The notes below the pieces were generated by a model, which ran no database searches, was not told the origin of the DNA, and was given only the letters and a program-made list of their open reading frames with translations. Made by a program: the position numbers and the translations under genes. Positions 7,782 to 16,800 of a stretch of DNA of 64,000 nucleotides are shown piece by piece. Each line of letters begins with the position of its first letter. Within the stretch, counting starts at the first letter, position 1. The stretch comes from Oceanimonas smirnovii ATCC BAA-899 (lineage in GTDB: Bacteria > Pseudomonadota > Gammaproteobacteria > Enterobacterales > Aeromonadaceae): contig NZ_KB908454.1 of assembly GCF_000381965.1 (NCBI RefSeq), positions 286,324 through 350,323 of the forward strand. The letters run 5' to 3'.

Positions 7782-10700
7782 GTGAATATTGCTGAACATA
7801 CCCTTGCCAGGCGCACCATTGCCTGGATGACCTGTCTGCTGTTGCTGGTGGGCGGCTATATCAGTTATCAGAGCCTGGGCCGGTTTGAAGATCCGGAGTT
7901 TGTGATTCGCCAGGCGGTGATCTCCACGCCTTATCCCGGTGCCTTGCCGGAGCAGGTGGCAGAAGAGGTGACCGAAGTCATTGAGGAAGCCGTGCAGCAA
8001 CTGCAGGAGCTGAAAGAAGTGACGTCGGTATCGCGCATGGGCGACTCCCTGGTAAAAGTGGAAATTGATATGCGCTTTGCCCACAGCGCCCGCGAGCTGG
8101 AGCAGGTGTGGGACAAGCTCAGACGCAAGGTGAACGATGCGCAGCGCCAGCTGCCGCCGGGGGCGGGGCCGTCGGTGGTGAATGACGACTTTGGTGATGT
8201 GTATGCGTTATTTTTTGCGGTCACCGGTGAAGGTTTTACCCTGCAGCAAATTAAAGACTACTTACGCGGGCTGGAGCGGGAGCTGCTGCAGGTGCCCGGC
8301 GTGGCCAGAATTGCGACTCTTGGTGCGCCTCAGGAAGCCATTTATCTGGAAATTTCTGCCGCCCAGGCAGCTCGCCTGGGAGTGCCCCTGAGCAATATCT
8401 ATCAGACATTGCGTCAGCAGAATGTGATCAGCGATGCCGGCAATCTGCAGATTGGCCCCCAGCGGATTTATTTCAGCCCTGAAGGACAGGCCGATTCGGT
8501 TGAAGCGCTGGGGAGCCTTGCCATCACCTCGCAGGATGGCGACAGCGTGGTATTTCTGAAAGACCTGGCCACCATTACCCGCGCCGAGAGTGAGCCGCCC
8601 CGGGCGCTGATGAAATATGACGGTAAGCCCGCCATTGGGCTGGGCATTTCCCAGGTGGCCGGCGGCAACGTGGTGGACATGGGTGATGCAGTGCGCGCCC
8701 GGCTGGCGGAGCTGGACAGCGAGCGCCCCATTGGCATGGTGCTGAACGAAGTGTCCTATCAGTCCGACTCGGTGCGTGAGGCAGTAAACGGTTTTGTCTC
8801 CAATCTGGTGGCTGCTGTGGCCATAGTGGTACTGGTGCTGGTGCTGTTTATGGGGCTACGCAGCGGCATTATTGTGGGAGCCGTATTACTGCTTACCGTG
8901 GCCGGAACCCTGATTGTAATGCGGCTGGATGATATTGCCATGCAGCGGGTGTCACTCGGGGCGCTTATCATTGCCCTGGGTATGCTGGTGGATAATGCCA
9001 TTGTAGTGACCGACGGCATTCTGGTGCGCATGCAAAAGGGCGAGCGGGCCGAGAGCGCCGCCGCGGCTGTGGTGCAGTCCACTCAGTGGCCGCTGCTGGG
9101 TGGCACCGCGGTGGGCATTCTGGCGTTCAGTGCCATTGGGCTGTCACCAACGGATATGGGGGAATATGCCGGCTCACTGTTCTGGGTCATTCTTTACTCC
9201 ATGCTGTTCAGCTGGTTGTTTGCCGTTACCCTTACGCCCTTGTTTTGTGTGGCGCTGCTGAAAGTAAAGCCGGTTGCACAAGACAAGCCTGAATCGGGTA
9301 TTATGGTGCGTTATCGCGGTATCTTGCGCACAGCTCTGCAGCACAGGGCCATTACCGGTGGCCTGCTGCTGGCGCTGCTGGCCGGTGCCATGTTTGGCTT
9401 TAAATGGGTTCAGCCGGGTTTTATGCCCGAGTCGGCCCGGCCGCAATTTGTGGTGGATATGTACCTGCCTCAGGGCACAGATATTCGGCAAACCGAAGCC
9501 GAGCTTGCCCGCATTGGTGACTTTGTACAGCAGCAGGATGGCGTGACCCATGTCACCAGCTTTATCGGGCAGGGTGGTTTGCGTTTTATGCTGACTTACG
9601 GCCCGGAAGATCCCAACACCAGTTACGGTCAGCTGCTGGTGGATGTGGATGATCCCACGCAAATTGCCGGCATGGTTGCCAGCCTGCAGCAGCAGCTGTC
9701 CGAGCGCCATCCGCTGGCGGATATAAAAGTATGGAAGTTCATGCTGGGCCGGGGCGGCGGCAAAAAAATAGAAGCCGCCTTTATGGGGCCGGAGCCGGCG
9801 GTGTTGCGTAAGCTGGCAGAAGAGGCCAAGGCCATTATGGCGCAGGATGCCGGCGCCATTGCCATTCAGGACGACTGGCGTGAAAAAGTGCCTGTATTAC
9901 GCCCTGTGGTAGATGAAGTGGCCGCTCGCCGTGCCGGCCTGACCCTGGCCGATATCAGCCAGGCCATTAACCGTGCCTTTAGTGGCGAACGTGTCGGCGT
10001 TTATCGTGAAGGTGACCAGCTGATCCCCATTATTTCCCGGGCACCGGCAGCCGAACGGGCTACCGCTGACATGGTGGAAAACGTGCAGGTATACAGCCCC
10101 ACCGCCAAACAGTATGTGCCGGTCAGTCAGCTGGTCACCTCCGTTAAGCTGGAATGGGTGGATGCCATCATTCGCCGGGTGGACCGGTTCCCTACCATTA
10201 AGGCGCAGGCCGATCCGTTGCCCGGTGAGTTGTCCGGACCGCTGCTGGAACGGCTGCGGCCCGAGATTGAAGCCATGGCGCTGCCTCCCGGTTACCGGCT
10301 GGAGTGGCACGGGGAAGATAAGGCCTCAAAAGAAGCTAATGAAGGGCTGGCACTGTCGGCACCCTATGGTTTCAGTGCCATGATTCTGGCAGTGGTGGTC
10401 ATGTTTAACGCCCTGCGTCAGCCGCTGGTGATCTGGCTGACCGCACCTCTGGCTATTATTGGCGTGACGCTTGGGCTGGTGTTGTTTCAGGTGCCGTTCG
10501 AGTTTATGGCGATACTGGGCCTGCTCAGCCTGATTGGCATGCTGGTGAAAAATGCCATTGTGCTGGTAGATCAGGCCGATGCCGAAATAGCCGAGGGTAA
10601 GCCGGGCTTTGCCGCCGTGATGGATGCGGCTGTGAGCCGGGCACGGCCGGTCTTTCTGGGGGCCTTTACCACCATTTTGGGGGTAGCTCCGCTGCTGATG

Positions 10701-10832
10701 GATCCTTTCTTCAAAAGCATGGCGGTCACCATTATGTTTGGTCTGGCCTTTGCTACCGTGCTGACCCTGATAGTGGTGCCGCTGCTTTATGTGGTGATCT
10801 TTCGCATTCAGCCGAATAACGACGGTGAATGA
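7782..10832 (+). CDS. RND-family efflux pump inner-membrane subunit
   Basis: 1016 residues beginning at GTG 7782 with AAGGA 7 nt upstream. The length and layout fit hydrophobe/amphiphile RND pumps: a first membrane helix near residues 13-30, a large periplasmic loop, a block of helices around residues 340-480, a second loop and a final block of helices near 870-1000. The GxLVDNAIVVTDG segment (near residue 400) and LSLIGMLVKNAIVLVDQ (near 920) are the paired helix 4 and helix 10 motifs of the family. It forms a two-gene operon with the adaptor. The sequence resembles the shorter single-pump type often found without an adjacent TolC gene. Confidence 0.93.
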   Translation: MNIAEHTLARRTIAWMTCLLLLVGGYISYQSLGRFEDPEFVIRQAVISTPYPGALPEQVAEEVTEVIEEAVQQLQELKEVTSVSRMGDSLVKVEIDMRFAHSARELEQVWDKLRRKVNDAQRQLPPGAGPSVVNDDFGDVYALFFAVTGEGFTLQQIKDYLRGLERELLQVPGVARIATLGAPQEAIYLEISAAQAARLGVPLSNIYQTLRQQNVISDAGNLQIGPQRIYFSPEGQADSVEALGSLAITSQDGDSVVFLKDLATITRAESEPPRALMKYDGKPAIGLGISQVAGGNVVDMGDAVRARLAELDSERPIGMVLNEVSYQSDSVREAVNGFVSNLVAAVAIVVLVLVLFMGLRSGIIVGAVLLLTVAGTLIVMRLDDIAMQRVSLGALIIALGMLVDNAIVVTDGILVRMQKGERAESAAAAVVQSTQWPLLGGTAVGILAFSAIGLSPTDMGEYAGSLFWVILYSMLFSWLFAVTLTPLFCVALLKVKPVAQDKPESGIMVRYRGILRTALQHRAITGGLLLALLAGAMFGFKWVQPGFMPESARPQFVVDMYLPQGTDIRQTEAELARIGDFVQQQDGVTHVTSFIGQGGLRFMLTYGPEDPNTSYGQLLVDVDDPTQIAGMVASLQQQLSERHPLADIKVWKFMLGRGGGKKIEAAFMGPEPAVLRKLAEEAKAIMAQDAGAIAIQDDWREKVPVLRPVVDEVAARRAGLTLADISQAINRAFSGERVGVYREGDQLIPIISRAPAAERATADMVENVQVYSPTAKQYVPVSQLVTSVKLEWVDAIIRRVDRFPTIKAQADPLPGELSGPLLERLRPEIEAMALPPGYRLEWHGEDKASKEANEGLALSAPYGFSAMILAVVVMFNALRQPLVIWLTAPLAIIGVTLGLVLFQVPFEFMAILGLLSLIGMLVKNAIVLVDQADAEIAEGKPGFAAVMDAAVSRARPVFLGAFTTILGVAPLLMDPFFKSMAVTIMFGLAFATVLTLIVVPLLYVVIFRIQPNNDGE

Positions 10833-10859
10833 TGCATTAATTAAACTGAAAAACGGTAT

Positions 10860-10891
10860 GTCACCCGCATGGCTAAACGTCAGCGGGTGAC
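10860..10891. terminator. hairpin between convergent genes
   Basis: GTCACCCGC and GCGGGTGAC pair perfectly around a 14-nt loop. It overlaps the 3' end of the diguanylate cyclase gene and lies after the RND pump gene. A run of A on the + strand before it gives U on the minus transcript, though not directly next to the stem. Confidence 0.45.
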
Positions 10892-11938
10892 AGTGCGGTT
10901 TCTGCCCTGATCCTTGGCCTGATAGAGCAATTCATCAGCCAGGCGCAGGGCTTCTTCCAGCGGGCAATCCTTACTCAGGCTGCAAAGGCCAATACTGACG
11001 GTAATGGACAAGGCGGTATTACCATCGTATTCAATCTGACTTTGTGCCAGTAACTGGTGCAGACGCTGTGCTGCCTGGCAGGCATCGGTCTCAGTGGTGC
11101 CGGGCAGTAATACAACAAATTCTTCACCTCCCCAGCGGCCAATTACGTCTGCCTGGCGAAACACCTTTTTACAGACACTGGCAAAGTGCTCAATGACCTT
11201 GTCTCCGGCTTCATGGCCAAAGTCGTCATTGATTACTTTGAAATTATCCAGATCCATCAGCATCAGTGCCGCCGGTGCCCGGCCTCGCTGGATCAGAGAC
11301 TGCTCCTGACTGAGGCGCTCCTCAAACGCGCGGCGATTATACAAACCGGTAAGCGGATCGGTGGCTGCCAGATGAATCAGCTCCTGCTGGGCAAATTGCA
11401 GCTGCTGGATCAGTGAGGCCTGCTCTTGCTGAATACGCATCAGCTCCAGGTTTTTCATTATTTGATTAGCCAGGGTTGTCAGGGCCACCTGCTGTTTTTC
11501 CGTCAGTTCCCGCGGGCGGTGATCCAGTACGCACAGTGTACCCAGCGGCAGACCGTCCGGACTGTTGAGCAGAGCCCCGGCATAAAAGCGCAGCGGCGGA
11601 TCTTGTGTGACCAGCGGATTACAGACAAAGCGTGGATCCTGATGCGTGTCGGGAACGATAAATAACTCCGACTGCAGAATTACATGGGCGCAAATGGAAA
11701 TATCTCTGGGAGTTTCCTTGATTCCCAGCCCCTTTTCGGACTTGAACCATTGCCGGTCCCGGTCTACAAAGTTAATCACGGCAATCGGAGTATCGCAGAG
11801 CAGCGCTGCCAGCTCGGTTATTTCATCAAAGGCACTGTCCGGTGGCGTGTCAAGAATATCGTAAGAGGCCAGAACAGAAAGGCGAGCTTCTTCGCTGTAA
11901 GCCCTGGCATCACCGGGCTGAGAGGAGTAAGAGGTCAT
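10880..11938 (-). CDS. GAF-GGDEF diguanylate cyclase
   Basis: 352 residues. The N-terminal half (about 25-165) is a GAF domain of the type that follows the text SEEARLSVLASYDILDTPP, often seen in cytoplasmic redox or ligand sensors. A short coiled coil then joins a GGDEF domain. The active-site motif is GGEEF, and RQAD five residues before it is an intact I-site, so the protein should make cyclic di-GMP from two GTP and be inhibited by its product. No membrane segment or EAL domain. Its neighbour at 12263-14053 on the same strand is also a sensory protein. Confidence 0.93.
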   Translation of the reverse strand: MTSYSSQPGDARAYSEEARLSVLASYDILDTPPDSAFDEITELAALLCDTPIAVINFVDRDRQWFKSEKGLGIKETPRDISICAHVILQSELFIVPDTHQDPRFVCNPLVTQDPPLRFYAGALLNSPDGLPLGTLCVLDHRPRELTEKQQVALTTLANQIMKNLELMRIQQEQASLIQQLQFAQQELIHLAATDPLTGLYNRRAFEERLSQEQSLIQRGRAPAALMLMDLDNFKVINDDFGHEAGDKVIEHFASVCKKVFRQADVIGRWGGEEFVVLLPGTTETDACQAAQRLHQLLAQSQIEYDGNTALSITVSIGLCSLSKDCPLEEALRLADELLYQAKDQGRNRTVTR

Positions 11939-12262
11939 GGTGTATTACCGGTTAGTGGTTGATCGACAACAAGCACGGGCACTCGATCACCTGTACGAGC
12001 CTCCCTGATATTGAGGGAGGGCGCTGCATCTGTCGCCCTTGTGTATCACTGCTGGTGCAGGGCGGCAGATAAACCCGCTCTGGGCCATATCACCGCACAT
12101 ATTGTGGGGCAAAAAACGGTAAAATATCTGGCGCCCATGAGTATACCAATGCTTTGGACCATGTCGATACTGCCGATCGAGATAGTGCTCAGCTTTCATG
12201 CTGCTTTGATAAAGCAGCATCTTGTTTCGGTTGACTCGTTAACACCCTGCTTGAACAGATGA
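11939..12262. other. intergenic stretch with hairpins, no gene
   Basis: No convincing coding sequence. It holds a perfect 10-bp stem (ATGCTGCTTT / AAAGCAGCAT, 12198-12220) with a 3-nt loop followed by CTTGTTT, and a CCTCCC/GGGAGG hairpin near 11999-12019. They may end transcription of the chemoreceptor gene or shape the leader of the cyclase gene. Confidence 0.4.
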
Positions 12263-14053
12263 TTATTCTGTCTGTTCCAGTTTTTGCAGGGAGTCGGCCA
12301 GCCCTTCAATACGTATTTTGCTGTCGCTGAGCAGCCGGCTTATCTCGTCCGCCGATGCTCTGGAGCGGGAAGCCAGCGTTCGCACTTCATCTGCTACCAC
12401 GGCAAACCCGCGTCCCTGTTCTCCCGCCCGTGCGGCTTCAATGGCTGCGTTCAGCGCAAGCAAATTGGTTTGTTCGGCAATATCATTGATGGTGCGGGCA
12501 ATATGCTGAATTTGCTCACTTGAGTGCAGCACTTCATTCATGGCGCTGTTAGTTTCATCAATGGTGAGTTTGCGTAAACTGATATTGGAGCCATACATTA
12601 CCACTTTGGACAGGCGGCCGTTTACATCCATGATGGGGGTAAAGGTGACATCCAGCCACACAGGGTGTGCTGTCATACCGGATAAATCCAGGTCCTGCTT
12701 CAGGCTTTCTCCCTGATGCAACTTGCGCCAATCTGCTTCTCCCAGCAGTGTTAACAGTTGTGCCAGCGGGTTTTGGGCCTGGGCCGGGTTTGATAGTTGC
12801 ATTACCTTGTTGAGCAAGTCGTTGGTGTAGTTCAGTTTGCCATTCTGATCCCACTCTGCGACCACGAAGGAAGCTCCGATGGCATCAAGTCTGGTATTAA
12901 ATTCCAGCGCCTTTGATTTGGTTTCGGTGATATTGGCCTGAATGGAGATAAAGTGTTCCAGCTTGCCTTGCTCACTGAACACCGGATTGATTGCAAGAGA
13001 TATCCAGTAGGGAGTGCCGTGTTTGTCGTAGTTCAGAATTTCGTCGTAGAAGGCTTCCCTGCGAGCAATATACTCACTGATGCGGGCCACGGTTTGCGGA
13101 TCTGTCTGTTCGCCCTGAAGAAAACGGCCCGGTATTTTCCCCTGTACTTCCTCCGCAGTGTAACCGGTAAGTTCACAAAATCCGGGGTTAACGTATTCTA
13201 TGCGTCCTTCTGTATTGGTAATAATCACTGCATTGTTAGTGCGGTTGGCCACCAGCGATAACAACCGGAATTCTTCCCGCCGGGCGACCTCAGCGGTGAC
13301 GTCTTTAAGAAAGGCAGTGTAAATGATACGTCCGCTGAGCTGGACTTTGGATAACGCCAGTGTGGCCCATAATTTGCTGCCGTCCTTGCGAAAGACCGGC
13401 ACTTCACGGCTGGTGCCGACAATTTTATCTTTTCCGGTATCGCGATTGGCGTTGATATAGCCGTCATGACTGGCCTGAAGCTGGTGAGGAACCAGCATTT
13501 TGACGTTCTGGCCAAGCACTTCGGATCTGTCATAGCCCCACAGCCGCTCCGCGGCCTGATTGAAAAAGGTGACAATATTGTCTTCATCAATGGTGACGAC
13601 AGCATCAATGGCCTGCTCCAAGGTCTGGTTAATCGTCTCACGCATATTGTGCTCGGCGGTGATGTCCCGCACAAAAGCGGTATAGCCGATGTGACGACCC
13701 AGCTGATAGCGGGAGAGTGACAGACTGGCCCACACCATTTGGCCGTCTTTACGCTGCAGCTGAACCTCACGGCTGGTGCCAACAATCACATTTTTCCCTG
13801 TTTCCCTGTTGCGGTTGATATAACCGTCATGAGCTGCACGGATGGTGCCGGGGACCAGCATATTCACGTTATTGCCGAGTACTTCGTCCTTGCTGTATCC
13901 CCACAGTCGTTCCGCGGCGGGGTTGAAGTAGATCACTTTGTTGTGCTGATCGATGCTGACAACGGCGTCGATAGCATTATCCAGTGCTTCTCTGAGCCGG
14001 TCATTACTGCTATGCCCGAGCCGAAGAAAACCAAAACTTTTGCTCCACCCCAT
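12263..14053 (-). CDS. soluble multi-PAS methyl-accepting chemotaxis-type protein
   Basis: 596 residues; AAGGA lies 9 nt before the ATG. Two near-duplicate PAS domains (about 20-135 and 140-255, both with [11 protein letters not shown]- or [11 protein letters not shown]-type text and [21 protein letters not shown] text) are followed by a third PAS/PAC (about 265-380) and a fourth less regular one (about 385-500). The C-terminus holds the receptor hairpin core [20 protein letters not shown], which contacts CheA and CheW. There is no transmembrane segment, so it probably senses redox or a small ligand in the cytoplasm, as Aer-like PAS receptors do. The signalling part is short, with only one arm of the usual methylation region. 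Confidence 0.9.
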   Translation of the reverse strand: MGWSKSFGFLRLGHSSNDRLREALDNAIDAVVSIDQHNKVIYFNPAAERLWGYSKDEVLGNNVNMLVPGTIRAAHDGYINRNRETGKNVIVGTSREVQLQRKDGQMVWASLSLSRYQLGRHIGYTAFVRDITAEHNMRETINQTLEQAIDAVVTIDEDNIVTFFNQAAERLWGYDRSEVLGQNVKMLVPHQLQASHDGYINANRDTGKDKIVGTSREVPVFRKDGSKLWATLALSKVQLSGRIIYTAFLKDVTAEVARREEFRLLSLVANRTNNAVIITNTEGRIEYVNPGFCELTGYTAEEVQGKIPGRFLQGEQTDPQTVARISEYIARREAFYDEILNYDKHGTPYWISLAINPVFSEQGKLEHFISIQANITETKSKALEFNTRLDAIGASFVVAEWDQNGKLNYTNDLLNKVMQLSNPAQAQNPLAQLLTLLGEADWRKLHQGESLKQDLDLSGMTAHPVWLDVTFTPIMDVNGRLSKVVMYGSNISLRKLTIDETNSAMNEVLHSSEQIQHIARTINDIAEQTNLLALNAAIEAARAGEQGRGFAVVADEVRTLASRSRASADEISRLLSDSKIRIEGLADSLQKLEQTE

Positions 14054-14170
14054 AGTGTCAATTCCTTATGATTCACAAACGACCAACCCAGACCAAGACC
14101 GGCCATGCTCACCCTTCTTTACATAATATTTTAAGCTTGGCCTAAAAAGTGAAAGTTAGCTGTGCCTGAG

Positions 14171-14275
14171 TTTGACGCCAACAGGATAGATGCGAAAATA
14201 CCGCTTCCTCATGGGTGCTGTTGAGGTCTCGGACAAGCGGGTATCAAAGCAGTGTCAGGCTATCTAGTGTTAATT
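14171..14275. repeat. left copy of a ~105-135 bp imperfect direct repeat beside the attachment site
   Basis: Shares the blocks TTTGACGCCA, a 23-bp block from 14192 (TGCGAAAATACCGC onward), GTGCTGTTGAGGTCTCGG and GCGGGTATCAAAGCAGTGT in the same order with 52248-52381. The right copy has about 30 extra bases containing an additional GCGGGTATC. This extends the similarity upstream of the attachment core. Confidence 0.8.
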
Positions 14276-14317
14276 AAATCAAAGAGATAAGTGCAATATG
14301 CTGCTGATGATCGATAA
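14276..14317. other. left attachment site (attL) of the 38-kb island
   Basis: 42 bases match 52382-52423 at 40 positions; only GC versus TT at 14293-14294 differs. The repeat covers the ribosome site and first seven codons of pabA. The integrase gene starts 158 bp inside it. The paired copy lies at the start of the intact pabA gene, 38.1 kb away. Confidence 0.9.
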
Positions 14318-14360
14318 TCGACATTCAGGTCTACCGGTGTCCATTAAGGTCTCTTTGTAA
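14298..14360 (+). pseudogene. pabA: pabA 5' stub left by island insertion
   Basis: ATG begins the residues MLLMIDN, the same as intact PabA at 52404, then diverges (RHSGLPVSIKVSL) and stops at TAA 14358-14360. It is the left-hand leftover of the target gene and encodes no functional enzyme. Its upstream region is probably the original pabA promoter. Confidence 0.85.
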
Positions 14361-14389
14361 ATCGTTAAATCATTTAATATCAGTATTTT

Positions 14390-14409
14390 AGCTCTTATTC
14401 GAGCTTTTT
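14390..14409 (+). terminator. short hairpin with T-run inside attL flank
   Basis: AGCTC TTATTC GAGCT followed by TTTTG. The stem is only 5 bp, so it is weak. It would stop transcripts entering the island from the pabA stub promoter before the integrase gene. Confidence 0.35.
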
Positions 14410-14434
14410 GTGTCTATTGCCATCCATGAAAATT

Positions 14435-14472
14435 GCGGGTATCGTTGCGGGTATCGAAATCAGGATACCCGC
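14435..14472. promoter_or_regulatory. integrase arm-site-like repeats and RBS hairpin
   Basis: GCGGGTATC occurs at 14435-14443 and 14447-14455, and its exact inverse GATACCCGC at 14464-14472, the last overlapping the integrase ribosome site AGGA at 14462-14465. The second and third copies can form a 9-bp stem with an 8-nt loop in mRNA. More copies are at 14237, 52331 and 52343, so only island ends carry it. Likely integrase or excisionase binding sites, with a possible role in limiting integrase synthesis. Confidence 0.6.
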
Positions 14473-14475
14473 ATT

Positions 14476-15693
14476 ATGCCGCTGACCGATGCCAAAGTTC
14501 GTAACACCAAGCCTGCCAACAAGCCCCAGAAGCTAGCCGATGGCCAGGGCCTTTACCTGGAGGTTAGACCTTCGGGATCCAAGCTGTGGCGGTATCGTTA
14601 CCGCATTGCCGGTAAAGAGAATGTCTTTGCCATTGGCGAGTACCCAACCCTGAGCCTGGCTGGCGCACGTACCGAGCATGACAAGGCGAGAGCCCTGGTC
14701 AAGCAAGGGCTCCACCCGTCACACCAACGACAAGCCGAACGCCTGGCGAACCAGGCAGCGAATGCCAGCACCTTTGAGTCGTTGGCGCGAGAGTGGATAG
14801 ACAAGAAGTCTCCCGGCTGGACGCCTTACTACCAACGGCAGGTTGAGCGCTTTATGGCGGCAGATGTGTTTCCCTATATCGGAAAGCTTCCCATTCGCAA
14901 TGTGGCGGCAGCCCACCTGCTGGAAATTATTCGTCGAGTAGAGGAGCGGGGAGCGGAAACCGTGGCCCTGCTGATCCGGCAGTGGTCGTCTGCCATCTTC
15001 CGTTACGCTGTTGCCACCCTGCGTGCCGACCATGATCCTGCCGCCGCTCTGAAGGGCGCAATTCACCGGCCTAAGGTGGAGCACCGTAAACCCCTTACCC
15101 GAGAGCAGATTGTTCAGTTCATCAAGGCACTGGACGAGTATGGTGGCTACAGAACCACAGTAATAGCGCTGCGGCTGATGCTGCTGACTTTTGTGCGCAC
15201 CGTAGAGCTGCGTAAAGCCGAATGGCACGAGTTTGACCTGGAGCGGGCCGAATGGCGGATCCCGGCAGAAAAAATGAAGATGCGTCAGCCTCACATAGTG
15301 CCGCTTTCCCGCCAGGCGGTTGAGCTGCTGCAAGAGCTGCATACCTTCACCGGTGGCCGACCGTTGCTGTTTCCTAACTTGCGCAACCCTGATACTTACA
15401 TGACTGCAACCACGCTGAACCGGGCCCTGGAGCGTATGGGATTCAGCGGTAAGGGCAGCATTGGCTTTTCGGCTCACGGCTTTCGGGCCACCGCCTCCAC
15501 CTTGCTGAACGAAATGGGCTACCGCTCGGATTTGATAGAGCGCCAGCTGGCACATACCGAGCGCAACAAGGTACGAGCCAGCTACAACCAGGCCCAGTAT
15601 CTGGACGAACGCAAAGCCATGATGCAGGAATGGGCGGATCTAATAGATAAGCTGGTATCTCGTGAGGCACTGGCCGAGAAGAAGGTGGAGTAA
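14476..15693 (+). CDS. P4-type tyrosine recombinase (island integrase)
   Basis: 405 residues from ATG 14476 (text MPLTDAKVRNTKP), the usual start for P4-like integrases; the frame is open to GTG 14410 but that part crosses repeat sites. An N-terminal arm-binding domain (about 1-90, with DGQGLYLEVRPSGSKLWRYRYR) is followed by a SAM-like core-binding domain and the catalytic domain. Catalytic residues visible: Arg in FVRTVELRKAEW, His-x-x-Arg in SAHGFRATAST, and the later His in LAHTERNKVRASYNQAQY, whose Tyr is the nucleophile. It lies next to attL, reads inward and explains the insertion in pabA. Confidence 0.95.
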   Translation: MPLTDAKVRNTKPANKPQKLADGQGLYLEVRPSGSKLWRYRYRIAGKENVFAIGEYPTLSLAGARTEHDKARALVKQGLHPSHQRQAERLANQAANASTFESLAREWIDKKSPGWTPYYQRQVERFMAADVFPYIGKLPIRNVAAAHLLEIIRRVEERGAETVALLIRQWSSAIFRYAVATLRADHDPAAALKGAIHRPKVEHRKPLTREQIVQFIKALDEYGGYRTTVIALRLMLLTFVRTVELRKAEWHEFDLERAEWRIPAEKMKMRQPHIVPLSRQAVELLQELHTFTGGRPLLFPNLRNPDTYMTATTLNRALERMGFSGKGSIGFSAHGFRATASTLLNEMGYRSDLIERQLAHTERNKVRASYNQAQYLDERKAMMQEWADLIDKLVSREALAEKKVE

Positions 15694-15849
15694 TGCACTT
15701 TAAATACAGTCGAGGTTGATATCTGTGTTTGTGACTGAAAATAAATAGGATTATCCCTAAATCATTTTAGGAACATAACAAGGTTGACAGAAAGCAACTG
15801 ATTTTGATTTTTATTTGACTTAAAATCCCTCGCTATCCTACCCATAGAG

Positions 15850-16800
15850 ATGTTTCGAATGAGATTTATCTACATGGCACTGCTGCTGAGTACCTTGGCT
15901 TTTCAGGCAAGGGCCGAAGTGAGAGTGATCGATGATAGGGGAGAATCGATTACCCTAGCACAGCCAGCGAACCGGCCGGCGGCGATCTCGGCCTTTGCCG
16001 CCGACGCCCTGGTGGAGCTGGGAATTACGCCGGTGGCGGTGACCCAGTTTGATGACGAGGACAAGCCCGGCTATCTGGGTGAGACGCTGGCGTCGGCGAT
16101 CAGCCTGGGCGCCAGAGGCCAGCCCAACCTGGAGCTGCTGTCCGGCCAGTCGCCGGATCTGGTGCTGGCGGTGCGCCGTTACACCGAGGCCAATGCCGGC
16201 CGGTTGCAAGCGATCGCTCCCTATGCGGCCTTTGATGATCTGACCCTGGCGGACAGCCTGAAGGCGGTCACCGACATCGGCACCCTGGTGGGCAAGCCGC
16301 AGCGGGCCGAGCAAATCAATCAGGAGTTCGAGCAGACCCTGACCCGCATGGCGCAACAGGTGGGCGACCGAGGCGGGCAGAGCATCGCCATGCTGGTCAC
16401 CGCCAGCGAGCAACCCTTTGTCTATTACGATCATTTTCTGCCGGTGGAGCTGGCCTCGGCCCTGGGTCTGAAAAACGTGGCCGGTCCCAGCCCCGCCTGG
16501 CCGGGCAAGCTGCCCTTTGGCTTTCGCATGCCGCTCGAGCAGTTGCTTGCCGCCGACCCGGACATTCTGGTGCTGTTTCCCAGCGCTCAGCCCCGCGCCT
16601 TCGTCAAGAACCCGCTGTGGAAGTACCTGAAGGCGGTGCGCAATCACAGGGTGTATGAAGTGGGTTACCACTGGAAGGAAGGGGGCGGCCCCATCGCCCG
16701 CGCCGTGATCCTGAAGCAGCTCGGGCATCTGGCCTATCCGGACTTGTTTGACGCGCCGGCGGCTTTGCCGGCGGATCTGACTCTCAAGCCGTTCTCATGA
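15850..16800 (+). CDS. iron(III) siderophore/dicitrate ABC transporter substrate-binding protein
   Basis: 316 residues with a Sec signal peptide (cleavage after QARA near residue 22). The mature part VRVIDDRGESITLAQPANRPAAI and the segment on ELGITPVAV are typical of the FecB/FepB class III binding proteins with two lobes joined by a long helix. It hands ferric chelate to the two permeases downstream; its stop overlaps the next ATG (ATGA). An in-frame ATG at 15859 is an equally good start, nine bases after AGAG. First gene of a five-gene iron set in the island and clearly GC-richer than the integrase-flanking DNA. Confidence 0.9.
   Translation: MFRMRFIYMALLLSTLAFQARAEVRVIDDRGESITLAQPANRPAAISAFAADALVELGITPVAVTQFDDEDKPGYLGETLASAISLGARGQPNLELLSGQSPDLVLAVRRYTEANAGRLQAIAPYAAFDDLTLADSLKAVTDIGTLVGKPQRAEQINQEFEQTLTRMAQQVGDRGGQSIAMLVTASEQPFVYYDHFLPVELASALGLKNVAGPSPAWPGKLPFGFRMPLEQLLAADPDILVLFPSAQPRAFVKNPLWKYLKAVRNHRVYEVGYHWKEGGGPIARAVILKQLGHLAYPDLFDAPAALPADLTLKPFS

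Noticed and set aside
12011-12262. 83-codon + strand frame between the two sensory genes
   Set aside because: No ribosome site, no family text, overlaps hairpins.
14276-14317. tRNA gene as the island's target
   Set aside because: No tRNA-like cloverleaf is present; the repeat is the start of pabA.
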